NCBI GenBank assembly: GCA_007125835.1
Contig: SLCJ01000242.1
Coordinates: 1 to 5,260 of the forward strand
Length of the DNA: 5,260 nt
Reading direction: 5' to 3'
Source of the DNA: Verrucomicrobiales bacterium
Lineage (GTDB): Bacteria; Verrucomicrobiota; Verrucomicrobiia; Verrucomicrobiales; SLCJ01
A program made the position numbers and the translations under genes. Below are positions 1 to 5,260 of this stretch, one piece after another (position 1 is the first letter of the stretch; each line of letters opens with the position of its first letter). The notes beneath the pieces were generated by a model. It had not been told where the DNA came from. It was given only the letters and a program-made list of their open reading frames with translations, and did no database searches.

Positions 1-825
1 CGCAACGAGCCACCGCCCGACGATCCCGACCTCACGGATTTCAAACTCCACCTCGCCCTTGCCCGCGTCGCCCTGCAACGCGCTCCGCGTTATCTCGGTT
101 GGTTATCCAACCTCGCCGAAGCCGATCAGGCCGACCTCGATTCACTCTCCAACCAACCATTCGCTGCGCCCGCCTACCAGCTTCTCTGGAATCGCAAAGG
201 AGCAGAAATCGGCGCAAGCAATCTAACCGAAGCTTACCAGCGCCTTTTCCAAAACCCGTCCATTATTCAGGATCTCGCCGAAGTCGTCGATTGGGCGAAA
301 AGCCAATCACCCGCCCGGCCACCCATCTTCCCCAACCTCCCGAGCACCCTCGAACTCCACGGCAACTATTCCAGCACCGAGATCAACGCCATCTTCGGCA
401 AAAACGCCTTTGATGGCGGAGGCTCGCGCGGTGTCGGCGTCGTTCACTTCGAAGAACAAAAAGTCATCGTTCACTTGGTCACCTTCGAGAAAAACGAAAA
501 GCAATTTTCCGAAACCACCATGTATCGCGACTTCCCCACCGCCCCCGATCTCCTGCATTGGGAGAGCCAGGCTGCCGCCACCCAGTCGGGCAAGATGGGC
601 AGCATCTATGCCAATCATGAGGCTCTCGGCTACCGCATCCTCTTCTTCACCCGCATCCGCAAAGAAGCCGCCAAAGGCGTCACCTCGCCATTTCTATTCC
701 TTGGCCCCGGCAAATTCCTCGACGCCACTGGCAGCCGCCCCATCGCCATCCGCTGGCAACTCTCCCACCCCATGCCCACCGCGCACTACCGCGAAGCCCG
801 CCTCGCCTCCGGCATGGAAGATTGA
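1..825 (+). CDS. C-terminal part of a DEAD/DEAH-box helicase with a DUF3427 domain (5' end outside window)
   Basis: The frame is open from the first base and ends at TGA 823-825, giving 274 residues without a start, so this is the tail of a longer gene. The last ~165 residues match the DUF3427 pattern I know from large superfamily 2 helicases. An LELHGNYSSTEINAIFG segment is followed by G-V-VHF, then HLVTFEK, then TTMYRDFPTAPDLLHWESQ, then a GYRILFFTRIRKE strand, FLFLGPGKFLDATG, and a final RWQLSHPMP. In that family the missing upstream part normally carries a PLD-like nuclease and the two RecA-like helicase domains; these cannot be seen here. The role is presumed to be ATP-driven DNA or RNA remodelling in the cytoplasm, often in defence-type gene neighbourhoods. 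Leucine is mostly CTC (18 of 28 codons by my count). A methyltransferase remnant starts 21 bases downstream, possibly once co-transcribed. The domain call is strong; the biological role is inferred. Confidence 0.85.
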   Translation, partial: RNEPPPDDPDLTDFKLHLALARVALQRAPRYLGWLSNLAEADQADLDSLSNQPFAAPAYQLLWNRKGAEIGASNLTEAYQRLFQNPSIIQDLAEVVDWAKSQSPARPPIFPNLPSTLELHGNYSSTEINAIFGKNAFDGGGSRGVGVVHFEEQKVIVHLVTFEKNEKQFSETTMYRDFPTAPDLLHWESQAAATQSGKMGSIYANHEALGYRILFFTRIRKEAAKGVTSPFLFLGPGKFLDATGSRPIAIRWQLSHPMPTAHYREARLASGMED

Positions 826-846
826 TTTCCCCAAACCTCCACACTC

Positions 847-1296
847 ATGCCCCTCCCGCCACACAACCCCCAAGCCTTGGAAAGAGCCCGCAAATATTTC
901 ATCCACAAAGCCCTCAACCAATCACCAGAGCCCTTAAAGCCACTCACCGCCGACCAACTTTCCGCGATCCCCTCGGTGGCCGGACTTCCTGACGAGGTGG
1001 CGAATTACCCGCGCTTCCGCTTCATGGGTAGCAATTTTCGCCTCCTTCCCTGGATTCACGACACGCTTTCCGACCTCCCTTTCACCACCGCCACCGTCGC
1101 CTTCTGCAATTCCGGGGTCGTCTCCTGCCTCCTCAAGGCCATGGACAGACACTCCGCGATTTCATCGACAGGTTGCAGCAGCAATGAGAATGTCTCGTTT
1201 GTAGCACACTCCATGAGTGACAAGGCAAATGCACCGGGCGAAGCCATCTTCGTCTTGCGTCTTATCAACCAAAAACCGGAGTGGCGAACCCTGTAG
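847..1296 (+). pseudogene. Truncated N-terminal fragment of a D12-class (Dam-like) DNA adenine N6-methyltransferase
   Basis: The ORF encodes 149 residues, but only about the first 102 (to ~1152) look like a methyltransferase. Residues 59-71 (FMGSNFRLLPWIH) match the N-terminal SAM-contacting motif of D12-class adenine methylases, and residues 84-99 match motif I and the following helix (VVSCLLKAM). Motif I is damaged: the expected D-x-F-x-G-S-G reads V-A-F-C-N-S-G, so the acidic residue (now Val84) and the first glycine (now Asn88) are lost. After residue ~102 the sequence no longer resembles the family. No DPPY catalytic motif IV is found in any frame downstream, whereas intact enzymes are usually about 270-400 residues. 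I therefore read this as a 3'-truncated, inactive remnant. No clear ribosome binding site precedes the ATG. It follows the helicase tail by 21 bases with the same CTC-rich codon use, suggesting a former shared operon. A short expressed protein is possible but would not methylate DNA. Confidence 0.72.
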
Positions 1297-1544
1297 CGCT
1301 AACTGGACGAGCGGCTCATCCTGGTTCTCGAATCCTCCTGACCTCGCCCGCCGAAAAAAGTTCTCCCGCTGCCGAAAATTCTTGACAAGGGGGTGCCGAG
1401 CACTACGCTCGCTGTAAATGAATGCCGCAGCGAAGTCGCCCAATCACGCAATATTCCGGATGGATCTTGGGATTTCTCGTGCTGAAACACCGCTGACTGG
1501 CACACCGCAACACCTCTTCAGCCTCCTTTCCCCCCTAACCCCCT
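1297..1544. other. Intergenic stretch with no convincing gene
   Basis: Short open frames exist here on both strands, but none has a recognisable domain, a start with a ribosome binding site, or the C-ending codon pattern of the neighbouring genes. The sequence from about 1155 onward does not continue the methyltransferase and may be the far side of a deletion or insertion junction. A TTGACA hexamer occurs at 1382-1387, but no good -10 box lies 16-18 bases after it. A small hairpin follows at 1397-1411. A pyrimidine-rich run (about 1520-1550) leads into the palindromic repeat. Confidence 0.5.
1397..1411. other. Small perfect hairpin
   Basis: CGAGC (1397-1401) and GCTCG (1407-1411) are exact reverse complements around the five-base loop ACTAC. 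No T-run follows, so it is not a typical intrinsic terminator. It lies 10 bases after a TTGACA hexamer. With only five base pairs it could occur by chance in GC-rich DNA. Confidence 0.3.
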
Positions 1545-1599
1545 ATTTCCCCGCCCTGCGGTCTGGCCCAATGGCTCTTTCAGGGGCTCCCCCTGAAAG
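1545..1599. repeat. Palindromic dispersed repeat, copy 1 (upstream of haem protein gene)
   Basis: This 55-base unit aligns with 4631-4686 over its whole length with roughly ten differences and one single-base indel. It starts with a shared ATTTCCCCGCCCT block containing a short GC hairpin (CCGC-CCT-GCGG). It ends in a strong stem-loop: CTTTCAGGGG (1577-1586), loop CTC, then the exact complement CCCCTGAAAG (1590-1599). There is no T-run after the stem. Two related hairpin units in intergenic DNA on either side of one gene fit a REP-like extragenic palindrome family better than a terminator. Whether more copies exist in the genome cannot be seen here. Confidence 0.7.
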
Positions 1600-1649
1600 C
1601 ACATTCCTGGCAACAACCCATGCCGACCACCAGCAGAGCAAGTAGTGAA

Positions 1650-1655
1650 TATAAA
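1650..1655 (+). promoter_or_regulatory. Possible -10 box (TATAAA) before the haem protein gene
   Basis: TATAAA lies in an AT-rich patch (about 1643-1680) within otherwise GC-rich DNA, 17 bases before the ATG at 1673. A transcript starting just after it would have a leader of only about ten bases, which would fit the absence of a Shine-Dalgarno site. No -35 match is present at the usual spacing, so this is a weak suggestion only. Confidence 0.2.
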
Positions 1656-1672
1656 CATTGGATTGATGATAT

Positions 1673-1768
1673 ATGAAAAAGTTAGCGTTGATTGCATCTG
1701 CTCTGACATTTTTCTTCTCAACTCATCCGGGGCTATTCGCGAATCGATGCTACGGGTCCGCTTCGGCG
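1673..1768 (+). other. Signal peptide of the haem protein
   Basis: The first 32 codons encode a positively charged N-terminus (MKK), a hydrophobic core (LALIASALTFFF) and two candidate signal peptidase I sites: after Ala23 (LFA|N) and after Ala32 (ASA|V). The second directly precedes the discoidin-like domain and has the better A-x-A pattern. Sec export is required for c-type haem attachment by the periplasmic maturation machinery, in agreement with the three CXXCH motifs. Cys26 is not in a convincing lipobox. Confidence 0.7.
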
Positions 1769-4615
1769 GTCGAGCTGGAGAACCTGGCGCCGAAGGCGCA
1801 GGTGAGCGCATCGTCCGAACACAGCGGTCCGCATGCGGCCCGCGGGGCCGTCGACGGTCGGATTCCGGGTTCTGGGGCGCGCCGTGATGCCGGCTCCGCG
1901 TGGGCCATCGATGGCGCCCGGGCGGAAGGGGCGGCCTCCTTTACCTTGGAATGGGCGGAGCCGGTGGCGGTGGGCACCGTGGTCTACTGGGGGCGCACGG
2001 CTTGGCGCGACGATGAAGGATTCAAGGATTACGAGATTTATGTCGACGGTTCGGAGGAGCCGGTCGCCCGGGGCGCATTTGAGCAGCGGCACGGACCCCA
2101 GGTTGTGCACCTTGCCGAGCCGGTCACTGCGCAGAGCCTGGAGTTACGCTTTCTTAGCAGTTACGGCGGCACCAATCCCGGCGCCGCCGAGATCGCCGTA
2201 TATCCCTCCACCCCATCGGACGAGCAGTTGTCGCGATTCCCGCACGGTCCCGATTCCCCAGCAGCACATTTACGATCTGGACGCCTGGGATTTCGCGAGT
2301 TGGCGGTCGTCAAAAGACAGCAACTGAATACTTCGCATGTGTATACATACCACGCCGAGGGGTTCCGTCCCGGCGGGGGACTGTATGTGGCGACGGTCGA
2401 CGAGCGGGGGAACACATCCCTGCGTCAGTTGGTGGACGCCTCGGAGGGCATGATCCTGAGCTGTGATGTTTCCTACGACGGAACAGAGATTCTCTTTTCC
2501 TGGAAGCGCAAGGCTGCCCCCATTGAAAGCCACGCCTTTTCGCTCCTCCCTGACGAGCATTGCCGCCAGGACCCCGAGGCTACCTATCAGGTGTTCCGTA
2601 TCGGCGTGGACGGCACGGGGCTGACGCAGCTGACCGACGGACCCCACCACAATCTGGACGCGACTTGGCTGCCCGACGGCGGCATCGCCTTTCTCTCGGA
2701 TCGCACCCCGGCCTACGCCTACTGCTTTGTCACAACCTCCCCCGTGCTCTTTCGCATGGAGCGGGACGGCTCGAATCAGCGTCAGTTGTCCTTCAACTAC
2801 CTGATGGACTTCACGCCCGCGGTAATGCCCGATGGGCGTATCCTGTTTACCCGCTGGGAGTACGTGGACCGACCCGCCATTCCCATCCAGAGCCTCTGGA
2901 CGATCAATCCCGACGGCACCGGTTTGGCTGGCTACTTCGGCAACCGGGTGCTCGATCCGGGCACCTTCATGCAGGCTCAGCCGATTCCCGGCACACGGAA
3001 AGTGCTATCCCTGCTCACCTCCCACAACGGGAGCCCGCGCGGCGCCGTCGGCGTGATCGATATTTCGCACGGTGCCCACGTGCAGGAGGGCATCTTCAAC
3101 CTGACACCCGAGGTCGACATCGGGCGCGTGGACCAGGGCAACGGCAACGGCCCCGACAACCGGCTGGTCAACCGCGGTCCGTATGAATCGCCTTTTCCCT
3201 TGGACGATCAGTGTTGGTTGGTCTCCAACGCCGGCGTCATCGAGCTGCGCACCTACGATCCGGAGGACGCCCCCGTGAGCGTGCTGGAGAATCCGGGCGG
3301 GATGGGCTTCTACTATCCTCGTCCAATCATGCCACGCGAGAAGCAGCCGGTGATCGCATCGGTGCTGCCGGAGGATCCGCCCCCCTATGCGACCGTAATC
3401 ATGACCGATGTCTACAACGGTCTCGAGGGCTATGTTGAGCGCGGCGAAATCAAGCAGATCGCCGTCGTGGAGGAATTGCCCAAAAACACCTTCACGCCAC
3501 AAGTCAAGTATGAGCCGGGAAGGGGCTATGTGTCAAATATCGCCTTCGGTTTCCAGTTCCCCGTGGTTTCCAGCGGTGCCACCTACGCGCCCAAACGCAT
3601 CCTAGGTTACGCCCAGGTTAGCGATGAGGGTTCGGCGAGCTTCCGGGTGCCGTCTTCGCTGCCGGTGCACTTCATGCCGCTGGACGAGCATGGCCGAGCG
3701 CTTCAGCGTATGCGAACTTTCACCCACTTCATGCCCGGCGAACGACAGAGCTGCATAGGCTGCCACGGTGACCGCAACTACAACGCCCCTCCGCCGCCAC
3801 CTGCCGCCCAGCGGGCGGCCCAGGCGATAGTACAGGATCTCCAGCCTCCCGACTGGGGGGTCAAAGGCTTCAGCTACCGCGAGGTCGTTCAGCCCGTACT
3901 GGACATGCACTGCACACAGTGCCATAACCCGCACAGCCCGGCCGGCAATGTGGATCTCAGCGGCGACATGACGGATTTCTTCAATGTCTCATACGAAATC
4001 CTGGCCCGTCAGGGCACGGTTTTCGAGCAGCGCTTCAACACCCCCGAAGTCCGGATTGGCAGCGGCGCGGAGGGCCGCAATCCTTACACCAGCTGGATCT
4101 CCACAATCAATGGCGCGGAATACAACATCCGCATGATCAACCCAAAGACCTGGGGCTCCCCCGCCAGCAAACTGGCGGACCTGGTAATCAGCGGCCACCC
4201 CGATGAGGAGGGACACCCACGCGTGCAGGTAGACGAATCCGGTATCCGGCGGATCATGGCCTGGATCGATCTCAATGTGCCGTATTATCCGAACTCGGAT
4301 GCCACCTATGCGGATAGCCCTGGCAACCGTAGGCTTTACCCCCAGCAGCTCGACCGTGTGATCGAAGAAGTCGCTACGAACCGGTGCATTAGCTGCCATG
4401 TGCAGGGTGTTCCGCGCGATTTTTATACTCGCATCGAGAAGCCGGAGCTGAACAGCTTTCTGCTAGCCCCGCTCGCGAAAGAGGCGGGCGGCACGGAGTC
4501 GTGTGGCCGGGCGGTCTTTGAATCTACCGCGGATCCCGACTACCAGGCCATCCTCGAGACCTTCAAGCCGATCCACGAAATCATGCGAACACATCCGCGC
4601 GAAGATACGCTGTAA
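1673..4615 (+). CDS. Secreted HzsA-related multihaem protein with discoidin-like domain and beta-propeller
   Basis: A complete 980-residue protein. Residues 1-23 or 1-32 form a signal peptide (two lysines, then a hydrophobic core; possible cleavage after LFA23 or ASA32), so it should act in the periplasm or at the cell surface. Residues ~33-178 resemble an F5/8 type C (discoidin) domain, from ENLAPKAQVSASS to AAEIAVY. Residues ~200-500 carry TolB-like propeller repeats with DG turns (269, 313-316, 334-337, 387, 412-417). Residues ~570-710 resemble the middle region of hydrazine synthase alpha-like proteins (ELPKN near 602, FRVP at 657, then CIGCH at 694-698). Two further haem motifs follow: CTQCH 747-751, within a planctomycete-type cytochrome segment, and CISCH 905-909 near the C-terminus. 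Three covalent c-type haems are predicted. The substrate is unknown; the other hydrazine synthase subunits are not in view and anammox activity should not be assumed. The start ATG is supported by the signal peptide, although no Shine-Dalgarno is seen. Leucine codons favour CTG/TTG, unlike the left flank. Confidence 0.88.
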   Translation: MKKLALIASALTFFFSTHPGLFANRCYGSASAVELENLAPKAQVSASSEHSGPHAARGAVDGRIPGSGARRDAGSAWAIDGARAEGAASFTLEWAEPVAVGTVVYWGRTAWRDDEGFKDYEIYVDGSEEPVARGAFEQRHGPQVVHLAEPVTAQSLELRFLSSYGGTNPGAAEIAVYPSTPSDEQLSRFPHGPDSPAAHLRSGRLGFRELAVVKRQQLNTSHVYTYHAEGFRPGGGLYVATVDERGNTSLRQLVDASEGMILSCDVSYDGTEILFSWKRKAAPIESHAFSLLPDEHCRQDPEATYQVFRIGVDGTGLTQLTDGPHHNLDATWLPDGGIAFLSDRTPAYAYCFVTTSPVLFRMERDGSNQRQLSFNYLMDFTPAVMPDGRILFTRWEYVDRPAIPIQSLWTINPDGTGLAGYFGNRVLDPGTFMQAQPIPGTRKVLSLLTSHNGSPRGAVGVIDISHGAHVQEGIFNLTPEVDIGRVDQGNGNGPDNRLVNRGPYESPFPLDDQCWLVSNAGVIELRTYDPEDAPVSVLENPGGMGFYYPRPIMPREKQPVIASVLPEDPPPYATVIMTDVYNGLEGYVERGEIKQIAVVEELPKNTFTPQVKYEPGRGYVSNIAFGFQFPVVSSGATYAPKRILGYAQVSDEGSASFRVPSSLPVHFMPLDEHGRALQRMRTFTHFMPGERQSCIGCHGDRNYNAPPPPPAAQRAAQAIVQDLQPPDWGVKGFSYREVVQPVLDMHCTQCHNPHSPAGNVDLSGDMTDFFNVSYEILARQGTVFEQRFNTPEVRIGSGAEGRNPYTSWISTINGAEYNIRMINPKTWGSPASKLADLVISGHPDEEGHPRVQVDESGIRRIMAWIDLNVPYYPNSDATYADSPGNRRLYPQQLDRVIEEVATNRCISCHVQGVPRDFYTRIEKPELNSFLLAPLAKEAGGTESCGRAVFESTADPDYQAILETFKPIHEIMRTHPREDTL

Positions 4616-4630
4616 GGTCCGTCAACCGCC

Positions 4631-4686
4631 ATTTCCCCGCCCTCCGGTTCGACCCAAATGATCTTTCAGGGATCTCCCGCTGAAAG
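4631..4686. repeat. Palindromic dispersed repeat, copy 2 (downstream of haem protein gene)
   Basis: This 56-base unit is the partner of 1545-1599 in the same orientation and begins 15 bases after the haem protein stop codon. It keeps the ATTTCCCCGCCCT block and the outer arms of the stem-loop, CTTTCAG (4663-4669) and CTGAAAG (4680-4686). The inner part of the stem is less perfect than in copy 1. It sits between two convergent genes and could slow or stop transcription, but it lacks a T-run on either strand. Confidence 0.65.
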
Positions 4687-4692
4687 CAACAA

Positions 4693-4731
4693 GCCGCCGT
4701 TGCAGAGGGAGAAAGAAAGTGCAGCGGCCGC
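4693..4731 (-). terminator. Possible transcription terminator of the deaminase gene
   Basis: Read on the minus strand, GCGGCCGCTGCA (4731-4720) can pair with TGCAACGGCGGC (4704-4693) in 10 of 12 positions across a 15-base pyrimidine-rich loop. The following bases on that strand are T-rich but interrupted (TTGTTGCTTT). It lies about 25 bases past the deaminase stop. The mismatches, long loop and imperfect T tract make this a weak call. Confidence 0.3.
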
Positions 4732-4756
4732 CGCAAAAACTCGCCACTTCCCCACG

Positions 4757-5203
4757 TCACTCTCCGATATCCTCGTTCCACAAGTCCGGCTCGGCCGCGA
4801 TGAAATCCTCCATCAGCTTGATGCAATCCGCATCCTGCCGGATCTCCACGTCGACGCCCTGCGAGCGAACATGCTCCTCCGGGCCTTGGAACGTCTCGTT
4901 CTCCCCGATGATCACCTTCGGGATCCCATAGAGCAGAATCGCCCCGCAGCACATCGGACACGGCGAAAGCGTCGAGTAAATCACACACCGCCGGTAAACC
5001 GACGCCGGCAACCGCCCCGCATTTTCCAGACAGTTCATCTCCGCGTGGTGAATCACACTCCCTTCCTGCACCCGCCGGTTGTGACCACGCCCGATGATCT
5101 TGCCGTCGAGCACCAGCACCGAGCCGATGGGAATTCCGCCCTCGGCGCGTCCCTTACGCGCTTCCTCGATGGCGGCCTGCATGAACGGATCCTCCGGGTG
5201 CAT
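4757..5203 (-). CDS. Fcy1-like zinc-dependent cytosine/nucleoside deaminase
   Basis: A complete 148-residue protein of the cytidine/deoxycytidylate deaminase fold, expected to hydrolyse the amino group of cytosine (giving uracil and ammonia) or a related base in the cytoplasm, in pyrimidine salvage. Zinc ligands are His53 of the H-A-E motif (catalytic Glu55) and Cys82/Cys85 in SPCPMCCGA. It resembles yeast cytosine deaminase Fcy1 through GRGHNRR (Asn42, substrate contact), a YGIPKVIIGEN segment, and the C-terminal W-x-E-D-I-G-E tail (Trp142, Asp145) that closes the yeast active site. Length is close to the yeast enzyme (158). I chose the ATG at 5203 because homologous sequence begins there; a TTG at 5248 would add 15 low-complexity residues, and an ATG at 5182 would cut into the first helix. 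No good Shine-Dalgarno is near any of the three. The gene converges on the haem protein gene with a 141-base gap. Substrate choice (cytosine versus isocytosine, guanine or creatinine-like compounds) is not proven by sequence. Confidence 0.88.
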   Translation of the reverse strand: MHPEDPFMQAAIEEARKGRAEGGIPIGSVLVLDGKIIGRGHNRRVQEGSVIHHAEMNCLENAGRLPASVYRRCVIYSTLSPCPMCCGAILLYGIPKVIIGENETFQGPEEHVRSQGVDVEIRQDADCIKLMEDFIAAEPDLWNEDIGE

Positions 5204-5260
5204 AACGGCCCGACAGTACAGTTCACCCCCGCCCCCCGCAACTCCCAAATCGTCACAGGC
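5204..5260. other. Upstream flank of the deaminase gene
   Basis: This 57-base edge would hold the deaminase leader and perhaps part of its promoter. It contains a long C-run on the plus strand (G-run on the minus strand), and I see no recognisable -10 or -35 box. It is cut by the window end. Confidence 0.3.

Noticed and set aside
410..937. 175-codon plus-strand open frame overlapping the helicase tail
   Set aside because: It is a proline/serine-rich shadow frame of the DUF3427 coding sequence, which is in another frame and matches a known domain.
1320..1345. GGTTCTCGAATCC-like string resembling a tRNA T-arm
   Set aside because: The loop has extra bases compared with the seven-base T-loop, and no acceptor, D or anticodon arm can be placed around it.
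1382..1410. TTGACA hexamer as a sigma-70 promoter
   Set aside because: The hexamer at 17-base spacing is ACGCTC, far from TATAAT, and no gene starts at a suitable distance.
1217..1417. Plus-strand open frame of 66 codons containing an N-P-P-D string that could be mistaken for the methylase DPPY motif
   Set aside because: The residues around it do not resemble motif IV, the first and last residues of the motif are wrong, and the frame has no other family signature.
1162..1443. Minus-strand open frame of 93 codons across the breakpoint region
   Set aside because: It has no recognisable domain, no ribosome binding site and no codon pattern like its neighbours, and it overlaps the methylase remnant.
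1577..1599. Perfect stem-loop as an intrinsic terminator of the left-hand genes
   Set aside because: No T-run follows on either strand, and a related unit recurs at 4663-4686, so a dispersed palindrome explains it better.
2560..3186. 208-codon plus-strand open frame within the haem protein gene
   Set aside because: It is a shadow frame, rich in Arg, Gly and Pro, inside a gene whose own frame encodes recognisable propeller repeats.

Overview
The window looks like a piece of a GC-rich bacterial chromosome, most likely from the Planctomycetes-Verrucomicrobia-Chlamydiae group, with an Opitutae-like verrucomicrobium as the best guess. This placement is inferred from three things: the CTC/GCC-rich codon use of the left-hand genes, the lack of clear Shine-Dalgarno sites, and a large secreted haem protein of a type I know mainly from planctomycetes and verrucomicrobia. 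No rRNA or tRNA is present to confirm it.

Left region (1-1296): the 3' end of a large helicase gene, recognisable by its DUF3427 domain, enters from the left edge and stops at 825. It is followed 21 bases later by the N-terminal piece of a D12-class DNA adenine methyltransferase. That piece has a damaged SAM-binding motif and runs into unrelated sequence around 1155. Together they look like the decayed edge of a restriction-modification or defence-type locus.

Middle (1297-1672): about 375 bases with no convincing gene. It contains a small hairpin near 1400 and, at 1545-1599, a copy of a palindromic repeat.

Centre (1673-4615): one 980-residue exported protein. It has a signal peptide, a discoidin-like (F5/8 type C) domain, TolB-like beta-propeller repeats, a region resembling the hydrazine synthase alpha subunit (HzsA-related), and three CXXCH c-type haem motifs. 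Its codon use differs from the left flank (CTG/TTG rather than CTC for leucine). A second, diverged copy of the 55-base palindromic repeat lies just downstream (4631-4686), so the gene is bracketed by related repeats.

Right region (4757-5203, minus strand): a complete Fcy1-like zinc cytosine/nucleoside deaminase, convergent with the haem protein gene. The four coding segments show no shared pathway: the left pair suggests DNA defence, the centre a periplasmic redox or substrate-binding role, and the right pyrimidine salvage. The haem protein and its repeat-bracketed setting are the most unusual part of the window. I see no CRISPR array, transposase or RNA gene.
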